DNA from: Cryptomeria japonica
Taxonomy: Eukaryota; Streptophyta; Pinopsida; Cupressales; Cupressaceae
DNA length: 64,000 nucleotides
Assembly: GCF_030272615.1 (NCBI RefSeq)
Contig: NC_081407.1
Span: 379,090,179 to 379,154,178, forward strand
Direction of reading: 5' to 3'
This document shows, in pieces, positions 38,340-49,435 of this stretch. Made by a program: the position numbers and the translations under genes. The notes under the pieces were generated by a model, which saw only the letters and a program-made list of their open reading frames with translations, was not told the DNA's origin and ran no database searches. Every line of letters begins with the position of its first letter. Within the stretch, counting starts at the first letter, position 1.

Positions 38340-40097
38340 CCGATATCAACCATGGGAAAGAACAAGCGAGGAACAATGGAGCAATGAGGGGTTGAAAATG
38401 AAAGACAAAGGTAGCATTTGAAGAAATTGCATGACATAAGAACAATGGGAGAAAAAGGTACATGTCATCCTCAACATCTCAATTCGATTTACCAAATGAA
38501 CATAATGCACCTAATGCAATTGAAGAAGAGACATTTGATTTACCGTATGAACCTAATTCAATTGAAGAAGATACCGCATTGAATAATCAATTAAATGATG
38601 AACATACACCTTCTTTATTTGATTAATTGAATGTACATAATGCACCGATGTTAACACCTCCTAGAATCATTTGTAAGAAACCAAAGTATCTAATTGACAT
38701 TGATGAGAATATATTGAAGCCAATGCCCAATAAAATGAATGAACGAAGTTGTAGGAGAATGGTTAAAAGAATATGGCAAAACTATTTTGAAAACTTAAAT
38801 CAAACTGCAAGATGTCAATTAATTGTTCAAAGGATTAAAAATTTGAATTTTAGAGAGGCAATGAAAATTATAGTCCTAAGATCATCTAAAATTAACAATG
38901 AAAGAACTATTGCGAGAAATCTATTTGATGAATATCAAGCTATTGGATCAAAATCACGTACTAAAGATTCTAATGCTACTCGACGTGTCATTAAATCAAC
39001 CATAATGAGCAAGAAAATAAAAAAAGGTCATTTGATAAGCAAAACAAGTAAGTCATTAAATGTTAGTAGAACAACATTAAGTAAAGCATTAAAGAGGCAG
39101 GAAAAAATAGAGGAACCTAACAATAATTCTCTTTGGGCATTCTCAAGTAGACTACCATGCAAAGACAAGGTTGTTGTTGATGCACTAAGAACATTAATTG
39201 AAATTTTTTGGCATGACAACACAAGAGTTTCGCCCAACCAAAGAGATGTTGTTAGAAGGCGAATTGGGTCCACAAATCATGAGCCACATGCCAAAAACTA
39301 TTTGGATATGACTCAAACTAAATTTTATGAAAGATTCCTTCAAAAGTGTCCTCAAATAAGAATTTCTCAAAGATTTTTTGAAATGGCAAAACCTTTTTAT
39401 ATTAAGATTAATCATGTATGCACCACGTGTTGTTGTAGGATGCATATTGAATTTTCCATGCACTATGATATTTTTCATCATATTTTTTCTACTTTGCACA
39501 CTAACGATGTTTTGCAGGAATGCAATATACAAGCACCTCCTAAGTCGATAAGAGAATTTATTTCAAGTGTGCTATGTAATAGACATGACGGTTGCATTTA
39601 TTATAAGATGCCTTGTTTGGAAGGTTCTTGTTCTATATGTGGTGGTTTGCAACGTTTACCAAGATGTGTACATTTGGAGAGCACACATGAAATTGGTACG
39701 AAACTAGTTTCTTTCAAAAAATACAAGATAGTCACATATGGAGTTAAAAATGGAAAAGATTTGAAGAGATGTGAGCTAGTGAAAAATGATATATGTGTAG
39801 CTGAATTTATGAAAATGTTTCAAGAGAAACTAGTTTATGAGTACATAATTCATACACATAGAGATCGATGGTTAGATGAGCAATTCAAGTTATGTAAGGC
39901 CACATTTCCTCTTGGCACCCTTGTCTCTATTGTTGATTTCGCTGAAAATTATACACTACAACCTCAAAATGAAGTGCAATCTATGTATTATCACTCTACA
40001 CAAGTTTCTATTTTCGTACACATGCATGGAAATGATAGCACAGAGGAGGATAGAAATGTTGTAAGAGAGTATCACTTCTACATAAGTGATGATCGTA
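38340..40097 (+). pseudogene. Gene A, 5' part: transposase-like protein of the inner transposon
   Basis: The main frame (38627-40097) is open for about 490 codons before Copia-4 cuts it. The same frame continues upstream to about 38470 (DLPNEHNAPNAIEEE) behind a TAA at 38624, so the true start lies further 5'. An ATG at 38353 leads a short broken frame. Numbering from 38627: an HTH-like segment at residues 135-158 (ISKTSKSLNVSRTTLSKALK); Cys/His cluster HVCTTCCCRMH near 263; a second cluster near 316-339 (CNRHDGC, CLEGSCSICGG); and DFAENY at 437, a likely first catalytic Asp. From memory, DFAEN, SDN and HGKG motifs also occur in uncharacterised animal transposon proteins. Would act in the nucleus on the element ends. 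Superfamily not settled. Confidence 0.75.
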
Positions 40098-41592
40098 TGT
40101 TAAGCTCTGATACTAAATGTAAAGAACTAATGCCAATAGCTAACAAGATGAGAGGGGGGGGTGAATCATATAAACTTAATCTCCCATAAAATCAACAAAT
40201 TCAACCTCGGTAACATAAACTTCAGCAATATAACCAAAAACTGCTAAACATGCAAACTCATAAACACATAATCATCATAACATATATAACACCAGATTTA
40301 ACGTGGAAACCCAAATAGGAAAAAACCACTGTGGGATTTTGGACTCACTAAGAAATATACTCTTCTAGAGTATGCTCGGTTAAAAGAAAATCTTTTTAAA
40401 GATTACAAACACATTGTTAGATGTGACCCGGTTAAGGGATTTCCCTCTGATCAGTTAGGATCTTCACTTTGTTAGAAGTGACCTTGTTAAAGGATTTCAA
40501 ACACTCATTTAGAATGTCACCCTGCTAGAGGGTTTACAAATAAGACTGTTAGGTCCACTTGATTAAGAGATTTTCTGTCACTTACAAAATAACAATAATA
40601 AATATATATCTGCAGCTTCACATCTAAAATGCTAAAGCAGATTCTTATTTGCTCAAAACAATCCTGTCATAGGACTTATCTTGTCCCTCTACTGGGCTCC
40701 TTACTCTATTATTCAAACAGGTCTTCAAGTTTCTATGCTCGGTAATCACTATGTAGCATCCCTGTGCTTACACTTGCCCGCGTACATTGTTTATCAACAA
40801 TTTCTTATTTATAAACAATTTGCTAACCACTGAATCTCCTTGATCACATTTCCCATGATCAATCTTAGCCATCAGATCTTCAATCTTGACTAGGTTCAAT
40901 GTGTCCTTCGATTTGAAAACATTTTACCTTGCCTAGGGACTTGCATTCCTTTCTTGAAACTTGCACAAGGTTATTGCAGTTCAATCTACATTGTAGATCT
41001 TCCTGCCGATCTTCCATTGCCATAGATCCTTAACAAACTTCATGCACGGCATACCAATCATTTATATATCTCCAGCTAATCATTGTCCTTCATTAAATAA
41101 TGATTTTATCCATCCAATGCAATCTATCATAACTTTGTTTCAATTCAATAAATACTAAACTTTACTTGGTATACATTATGCCTTCATTAACCGATATCGA
41201 TAACCTTAGGGTTTACCGATTAGGTTCCTTAGGGTTTACCAACTAGGTTCTTTACTTAGTAACATAGTATAGTTTTAACCTTACAATCAACAACATTTGT
41301 AGGATATCAAAACAATCTAAACATCATGATCTCATCATTGTCTAACTCGATAACAGTTGCCCATTGAATAACTTATTTCTCCCCTTTCTTATCACATTCT
41401 TTCTGTGTCTTTTACCGACCACTTAATTCTCTTCGAATCAATCTTCTCAAGATATGGCAACATCATAATGAATCAGAAAATCAATTTCTTGACATCAATG
41501 ATAAATAATGTTATAAAGATAGTTATCATCCCTTTTCTGTTATATCAAATAATCTTCAACAACCTTCTCAATATCCTTAATGAATATCAACA
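40098..41592 (-). repeat. Copia-4 3' LTR
   Basis: 1495 bp. Just inside, the minus strand has AGAAGGAGAT at the border and a stronger purine tract AAAGGGGGAG about 30 bp further in (41621-41630). Confidence 0.93.
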
Positions 41593-42056
41593 ATCTCCTT
41601 CTATTGAAAATGCCATCAATCTCCCCCTTTGGCATTGATGGCAAAACCAACTTTTAAATGGTAATACCAACAAGATATTCAAATTGATTCGGATTCAGAT
41701 TGCTGTTAGACTTCTCCTGTTATCTTTGAGCTATTTAAATCTCCCGAAGTCTTCTTTCTTTTGTATTCTTCTCCCCCTGTCATTAGTCTTCTGTTATCTT
41801 CTTCATTTAGGATTTTACCATTTAGTCTTCTCCCCCTTTGACAACAATGCCAAAAAGTAAAAGAAGTAAATCAAGATTTCTTCCTCTGTGAAGTGATTTG
41901 CCTTGCTGTGTCTCATCTCCATCTTAGTCAGAGCAACTTGTCTCTATTTACTATTCCCTACACACCTTTAGAAAACCTTCTAAAGTGCGTAAATCAGCAT
42001 CAATCCACACCTAATATTCTATAGATTCATCGAATTGATGCTTTCACCAAACTCTG

Positions 42057-44606
42057 TCAATGAGTATAAGATAGGGGTAGGACCCCTAACTTGCTTCTGA
42101 GATACTCAAAAGTGTCCCCTGGTAGTGGCTTTGTGAAGATGTCTGCTAATTGCTTCTTTGAATTGATATATTCCAGCACAACTTTCTTCTCTTGAACTTC
42201 TTCTCTGAGATAATGATAATTTATAGATATATGCTTTGTCTTAGAGTGCATTACCAAATTCTTTGAAATGTTAATGGCACTAGTATTATCACAGAATATA
42301 GTTACTAGCTCGGTAAATTTCTCATTTATACCTTCCAACAGTTGTTTGATCCATGCTATATTTGTGCAATTCAATGTTGTAGCAACATATTCAACTTCTA
42401 CTGTTGACTGTGAAATACATCCTTGTTTCTTACTAAGCCAACTCACTAGTCTTTCTCCTAAAAAGAAAGCTCCACCACTTGTGTTTTTCCTGTCATCTAT
42501 GTTGCCTGCCCAATCAGCATCAGTATAAACTTTTAAATTAAAATTATGTCTCTTTTCATATACTAAGCCATAATCTTCAATGCCTCTCAGGTATCCAAAA
42601 ATTCTCTTGATTGTTGTCATATGGGTTTTCTTGGGATCTATAGAAAATCTTGCAACAATACCTACTACATGTGTTATATTCGGTCTACTATGCACAACAT
42701 ATTGCAACTTTCCAATCATAGATTGGTAAAGTGTCTCATCAACAGATGCAGATTCATCATTCTTTGATAGTTTATAGTTAGTAGTCATAGGAGTACTTAC
42801 TGGTTTAGAATCCTCCATTCCAAATTTCTTCAAGATTTCCTTTATGTACTTGGATTGAGTAATGAAAATCTCATCTTTCATTTGCAGTATATGTAAACCT
42901 ATAAAATACTTTATTTCACCGATTAATGACATCTCAAATTCTTTGCACATTTCATTTCCAAAGTTCTTGCATAAGGAGGCATTACCACAAAAAATAATAT
43001 CATCAACAAATATGGTTGAGATCAGTATTCCATTGTTCTCATCATTCTTCATGTACATATTATTGTTTTCACTTGTCCTTATAAAACCAATCTTGATTAA
43101 GTAAGAGTGCATTCTCTCATACCATGCTCTAGGTGCTTGTTTCAGACCATATAAATCTTTGTTTAGTTTACATACCTGATCTTTACTCTTGTCTTCAACA
43201 AATCCTTCAGGTTGTTTAATGTAAACTTCTTCTTCTAGTATACCATTAAAAAATGTAGATTTAACATCCATTTGATATACCTTGAAATTTTTGAAAGCAA
43301 CATATGCCAACAATGTTCTTACTTTCTCAAGTCTAGCCACAGGTGCAAAAGTCTCACCATAATCTATTCCTTCTTCTTGAGCATAACCTTTGCAAACTAG
43401 TCTTGCTTTGTTCTGAATGACTTCACCTTTTTCATTCAGCTTGTTTATGAAAATCCATTTTGTACCGATTACATTTATGTCCTTCGGTCTTGGGATCAGT
43501 GTCCATGTGTCATTCTTCTTGATTTGATCAATCTCTTCTATCATAGCATTTACCCAATCTTCACTGTTAAATGCTTCTTTTACTATTCTCGGTTCAAATT
43601 CAAATATCAGACATGTGATATGTCTCAGTTTGTTCCTTGTCATTAGTGGATCATCCTTATCTCCTATAATTTGACTTGATACATGATGTCTTCTAACATA
43701 TTTGGCTAATATAGGCTCGGTAGGTTCTGTATGATCTTCTTCATCACTCGGTAACTGGACATTATCTTCATTTTCTTCAACAGCTTTCTCGATAGGACTT
43801 TTTGGTTGAACATAAACAAATTCTTCATAATCTTTTGGTTCTTTGGAATTTCCTTTATCATTTCTTTCTGCAAATTCATCAATTTTCACATTTGCACTTT
43901 CTACTATTTTGTTAGATGATTTGATCAGACATTTAAATGTTTTACTTCTAGAAGAATAACCAAGAAATGTTCCTTCTTCACTTTTCTGATCAAACTTTCC
44001 ATTTATGTCATCTTTGTGAACATAGCATCTACTTCCAAAGATTTTAAAATAACTTACATTAGGTTTCTTATCATACCAGATCTCATATGGTGTCTTCATA
44101 GTTCCTTTCTTCAGTTGAACTTGGTTCAGGGTATAAACTGCAGTGCTGATTGCTTCTCTCCAAAATGTTTGAGGTACCCTCTTTTCTATCATCAAGGTTA
44201 TGGCACAATCCACAATTGATCTATTTCTTCTCTTGGCTATCCCATTTTGCTGAGGTGTTCTCGATGCAGATACTTGCCTTTTTATACCATGATCATTGTA
44301 GAATAAGTTAAATTCATCAGAAGTGAACTCTCCTCCTCTATGAGATCTAAGACATTTTAGTTGTCTTCCTGTTTCATCTTTAACTCTTTCCTTGTACCAT
44401 TTAAACATTTGAAAAGGTTATGATTTTTCTTTTAAAAACATAACTGACATCATCCTTGAGTAATCATCCACAAATAATATGAAATACTTATCACCATAAT
44501 AACTTTGAACTTTCATAGGACCACTAAGATCAGTATGTACTAGATCTAAAATTCCTTTAGAAGTGTAGGACTTACTTGTAAAGCTTGATCTTGTCATCTT
44601 ACCCAT
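42057..44606 (-). pseudogene. Copia-4 integrase, reverse transcriptase and RNase H
   Basis: A 783-codon frame (44408-42057) follows a short open piece (44606-44418) with the first integrase Asp in LVHTDLSGP and FVDDYSR; a stop separates them. In the long frame the block usually read as SDRGGEF is SHRGGEF, and the usual AERRNR block is AKRRNR, so the second Asp and the Glu of the DDE triad are replaced. RT is well kept: [38 protein letters not shown] and the FVDD box (STIFVDDIIF). RNase H has YTDADWAGN and IFCDNTSAINIS. Integration by this copy would need help from another element. Confidence 0.93.
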
Positions 44607-44929
44607 CTGGCATCCTCGACATAAGCATTCTCAGGTTTTTCCAGACTCAATTGACCTCTTACTTGGTGCTTCTTGCTTATTTTGATCAGATTATTAAAAT
44701 TTACATGACAAAATATTTTATGCCATAACCAGGTATCATCTATCTTTGCATAAAGACACTTGTTTTGAGTTGAGTCAAGATGAAATGTATTACCTTTTGT
44801 TTGTGTCTCGGTAGCAGCTAACTTTCCATGCTTGTCATGAACTTTGACAATTCCTTTCTAGAATTCTATTTGATATACTATATTGTTTAGTTGTGCTACA
44901 CTCAACAAATTGTATTTCAAACCTTCAAC

Positions 44930-46243
44930 CTAGTACACATCATCACATTTAGCATTGTCAAGAAGTGTTATAGATCCTTTACCTTTCACCGGACATGGTG
45001 CATCATTACTAAATCTTACATAGCCTCTATCATAGTCTTCCAATTTAACAAACTTGTGTTTATCACCTGTCATGTGATGTGAGCATCCACTGTCTATGAT
45101 CCAAGAATCATTATTATTTATGTGAGATATTAGGGCTTTTTCTTCATACCTTTCTTCATCTGATCCATCTTTAATAGCCACATAAACAACTTCCTTAGTA
45201 TTAGTTTCATTAGATTTATCATCGTTGGATTCCTCATCAGCTACTAGGCATGTCTTTCTGTCTCTCCTTCTGAAGTCTCAGTGTCCTCTGTATTGGTTGT
45301 CTTTCTTCCTGTTATCTTGGTATTCTCTCTTTCCACTAGATTCTTTTTCAGGACAGTTAGAAGCCATATGTCCTATTTTATCACAATTGAAACATTTTAA
45401 AGGTAGCTTTCCTTTATACTTACCTTTTCCTCTCGGTAACCTTCTAGCTAATAATGCTTCAAACTCTTCTTGCTTCTTGATTTCCTCATACAGTTTGTGC
45501 ACTTCTTCCATGTTCTTGTGAAATCTTTCACTTGCTCCATTGTGATTCCCTTCAGAGTACTTACTCATTCTATCATTGTAATCATTAGATTCACCAATAT
45601 GAAAAGAACTGAATGCAGATTCTACTTTATTTACCGAAGACCCATTGTTATCAAAATTACTTAACTCAAATGCATGTAGCTTACCAATAGTAGCATCCAA
45701 AGAAACTGGCATGTTAGGTACAGACCTCAATTCATTGATTGCAGAGACTCAAATGGCATAAGTAGATAGAAGAGTTCTCAACAACTTTCTTGTTATATCC
45801 TTTTCTTCAATAGTTCCTTCTGCTCCTTTAATTTGATTGACAGTCTCTTTTAACCTTGTACTGTATTGGGTTATGTTCTCACCTTCATTCATTCTCATGG
45901 ATTCAAGTTGTCCTCTTAGACTATCTACTTTTGATCTTTGAACATGTTCATCACCGCCATACACAGATATAAGCTTAGTCAAGATTGCTTTTGCATCATT
46001 GCAGCCTTCTAGATCATTAAACTCTGAGTCGGTCAATGCTAATGTTATTTCAGTCATAGTTTGAATATGTTCTTGCTTTGCCTTTATCTCTTGCAAGGTC
46101 ATTGGGTTGGTGCTTGGTGGTATGTAATCATTCTCCAAATAATATGTTACATAATCTCCAATTCCTAATAAATGCAGCTTCATCCTTTTCTTCCATGTGG
46201 AGAAACTTGACTTGTTCAGCTTTGGTGCAGCTCTTTTATACAT
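44930..46243 (-). pseudogene. Copia-4 gag and protease
   Basis: Gag runs 46243-45749 (KLNKSSFSTWKKRMKLHLLG, LESMRMNEGENITQYSTRLK), stops, then continues at 45730-45278 with the CCHC knuckle CFNCDKIGHMASNC. The protease piece (45181-44930) has an intact WIIDSGCSHHMTGDKHKF motif. Stops near 45747 and 45275 and after 44930 separate the blocks. The integrase zinc region between 44607 and 44930 is heavily degraded. Confidence 0.92.
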
Positions 46244-46293
46244 CTTCGGATCTTTGCCTCAAGTACCTTTAAACTTTTCTTCTGGAGTCCAAA

Positions 46294-46305
46294 GCTTTGA
46301 TACCA
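46294..46305 (-). other. Copia-4 primer-binding site
   Basis: The minus strand reads TGGTATCAAAGC, a one-base variant of the initiator-Met tRNA primer site, two bases inside the 5' LTR. Confidence 0.88.
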
Positions 46306-46307
46306 AT

Positions 46308-47698
46308 TGTTAAGTTTTGATACTAAATGTAAATAACTGATGCTAATAGCTAACAAGATGAGAGGGGGTGGGTGAATCATATAAACTTAATCTCCCATAA
46401 AATCAACAAATTCAACCTCGGTAACATAAACTTCAGCAATATAACCAAAAACTGCTAAACATGCAAACTCATAAAAACATAATCATCATAACATATATAA
46501 CACTAGATTTAATGTGGAAACCCAAATAGGGAAAAACCACTGTGGGATTTCGGACCCACTAAGAAATATACTCTTCTAGAGTATGCTCGGTTAAAAGCAA
46601 ATCCTTTTAAAGATTACAAATACGTTGCTAGATTTGACCCGGTTAAGGGATTTCCCTCAAATCTGTTAGGATCTTCACTTTGTTAGAAGTGACCTTGTTA
46701 AAGGATTTCAAACACTCATTTAGAATGTCACCTTGCTAGAGGGTTTACAAATAAGACTGTTAGGTCCACTCGGTTAAGAGATGTTTTATCACTTACAAAA
46801 TAATAGTAATAAATATATATCTGCAACTTCACATCTAAAATGCTAAAGCAGATTCTTATTTGCTCAAAACAATCCTGTCATAGGACTTATCTTGTCCCTC
46901 TATTGGGCTCCTTACTCTGTTATTCAAATAGGTCTTCAAGATTCTATGCTTGGTAATTAGTATGTAGCATCCCTGTGCTTGCGCTCGCCCGTGTACATTG
47001 TTTATGCTAACCGCTGAATCTCCTTGATCACATTTCCCATTATCAATCTTAGCCATCAGATCTTCAATCTTGACTAGGTTAAATGTATCCTTCGATCTGA
47101 AAACATTTTACCTTGCCTAGGGACTTGCATTCCTTTCTTGGAACTTGCACAAGGTTATTGTGGTTCAATCTGTGCTATAGATCTTCCTCCCGATATTTCA
47201 TTGCTATAGATCCTTAACAAACTTCATGCACAACATACAAATCATTTATACATCTCCAGCTAATCATTGTCTTTCATTAAATAATGCTTTTATCCATCCA
47301 ATGCGATTTGTCATAACTCGGTTGCAACTCAGTAAATACTAAACTTTACTCAGTAGACATTTCGCCTTCATTAACCGATATCGATAACCTTAGGGTTTAC
47401 CGACAAGGTTCTTTACTCAGTAACATAGTATAGTATTAACCTTACAATCTAACTTGGTAATAGTTGCCCATTGAATAAATTATTTCTCCCTTTTCTTATC
47501 ACATTCTTTCTTTGTCTTTTACTGACCACTTAATTCTCTTCAAATCAATCTTCTCAAGATATGGCAACATCATACTAAATTAGAAAATCAATTTCTTGAC
47601 ATTAGTGACAAAATAATGTTAAAGATAGTTATCATCCTTTTTAAGTTATATCAAATAATCTTCAACAACCTTCTCAATATCCTTAATGAATATCAACA
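46308..47698 (-). repeat. Copia-4 5' LTR
   Basis: 1391 bp, about 100 bp shorter than its partner because of two internal deletions. Confidence 0.93.
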
Positions 47699-47703
47699 TC
47701 ATA

Positions 47704-48950
47704 CTCAATCATCAGAGTTTGTACAAGGATTCTTTAAAGTTTTCTATGATAGTTTAAGGGAAAGGAACATATGATACAATTGACACTTATTATGGTCAGA
47801 TAATTGCACCACACAATTCAAGAATGCAAGGATGTTTTATTGGTTGACAAGGATGCATATGACAAGCGGTGTACAACATTTTTGGAATTTCACTGAGGCT
47901 GGACATGGTAAGGGAGCTCATGATGGTGTAGGAGCATGTGTGAAAAGATCCCTAGCTAGAGAAGACTTGAAGTATGAAGGTGGTGCTGAGTTGATAGATG
48001 TAGAAACAATTATGCGATGGTGTAAGTCTACTATAGGTCTAGGTAATCCATGCACATCAATGGTTAAAAGATATTTTTGGTTGATCACAAAATCTAACAT
48101 TGAAAACTATCTAGATTGTTGTATAGTTGCAGGATCAAGTGACATGCACTCATTTATGAGTTCAAATTCAAATTCACTAGTAATTTATACGAGACAAATG
48201 GTATGTTTTTTCTCTTCATGCATGTATTGTTTGTGGGAAGAATGTGAATCACAAGAGTGGGTTGACAAATGGTCTTGTAGACTGTTGGATCCCATTGATT
48301 CATATCAAGTTCCCAAAGCACTACAATTGAGCCAGATGGAGACATCAGTGGATTTTGACCATGTATTCGACCTAGTGGATTCAGGTGATTTTTTGACTTA
48401 ATTTTTTTGCAAGTATTCTTTTTGGTTCATTTTGTTGTACATCATACTTTATTTTTGGTATTAATTAACACTTTATAAAATGCAGGTCATGTGTATGAAG
48501 TTGTTGTAGAAGGGAACAATGAAGAAGGAACAAATTACTATTTGTGTCATTATGTTGAGCCAAAAAGAAAATTGACAACCACAATCATTGACGGAGAGGG
48601 TATTGAGTACCCAATAGGGTCTGTTGTCATGATAGGAACATGGCTTCAGAGATACCCTATCAAGAATTGTGATGTTTGGTTGTTTGAGGGCTTTGAAATA
48701 CACACACATATTCTTCATTTCTCTAACCTTGTTGTTGCAACAAATATTCATTTGATGAAGTATCGTGGTAGACCTCATAACAAGATTTTATGGAAAGTTC
48801 ATGAATCTGACCACGAGGCAATACTTGATACAATACAGGTTAAAGTCGATCCTGAAGGCTCACTTGATTCTATGGTTCAGAGTAGAATGATTTTGAGAAT
48901 TTTGTATAAGTCATCGACGAATTGTTCTATATTCATTTTTTGTATATATA
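47704..48950 (+). pseudogene. Gene A, 3' part: transposase-like protein
   Basis: The host sequence resumes at 47704 in the frame left at 40097 once one target-duplication copy is discounted (QSSEFVQGFFKVFYDSLRER). Two TGA stops follow. Then LWSDNCTTQFKNARMFYWLT supplies a second candidate Asp, and FTEAGHGKGAHDGVGACVKR a third conserved block. The frame is open from 47832 to the intron. After the intron at 48385-48485 the reading continues as HVYEVVVEGNNEEG, YYLCHYVEPKR and PIGSVVMIGTWLQRYPIKNC to about 48830, a region I do not recognise. The only disruptions seen in this half are TGA codons plus the insertion, suggesting decay by C-to-T change. Confidence 0.75.
48385..48485 (+). other. Intron in gene A
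   Basis: 101 bp, GTGATTTTTT donor and AAATGCAG acceptor. Splicing joins GATTCAG to GTCATGTG and keeps the frame across LVDSG/HVYEV, whereas reading through hits a stop at 48399-48401. Confidence 0.8.
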
Positions 48951-48959
48951 AATGCCCAT

Positions 48960-49195
48960 TACTTGGTTTTTACATGTTTAGGGGCATAATTTTATATATT
49001 TAAATGACAATGAGCTGATTTGTACATATGTACATGCCAAATTTTGTATATTAAAATGGCGATGAGCTAAATTGCACATATTGTAATGCCAAATTTTGTA
49101 TAAAAGCCCATGAGATGATTTGCAAGACATTTTTTTGTATAATCAAATAGCTAAGAGCTGATTTGACCATATTTAGAGGCAAATTTTTGAATAAT
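48960..49195. repeat. Degenerate tandem repeat of about 45-52 bp, 4 copies
   Basis: TGAGCTGATTTG-like blocks at 49012, 49064, 49112 and 49155, each followed by a GCCAAATTTTGTATA-like block, directly after the gene A 3' end. Confidence 0.7.
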
Positions 49196-49435
49196 ATGTG
49201 ACAATGTTTTTTGACTATTTTGTGTGTCAATGTTTTGTGACTATGTTTTGAGTATATGTGATGTGTCTGAGGTTAATCATGAACATTATTGATTCTTGTA
49301 TAATCATGGAGAATTATTTCAGTCATTATTGGGTCATAGGGGTCCTAGATTAAGACTAGATACAATTTGAGCAAAAATTGTCATTGTTGTCAAAAAAATT
49401 GTCAAAAAAGTTATCAAGCAACTTCTACATTGTGT

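Larger units (their letters stand above)
40098..47698 (-). mobile_element. Copia-4: Ty1/copia LTR retrotransposon inserted in gene A
   Basis: Long LTRs (40098-41592, 1495 bp; 46308-47698, 1391 bp) begin TGTTAAG and end ATATCAACA. The target duplication is TCGTA at 40093-40097 and TCATA at 47699-47703, one G/A difference at a CpG. Minus-strand internal order is gag, protease, integrase, RT, RNase H. The right LTR lacks two short stretches present in the left, for example the segment around 40795-40830. One open frame spans integrase core to RNase H, but integrase catalytic residues are changed. Confidence 0.96.
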
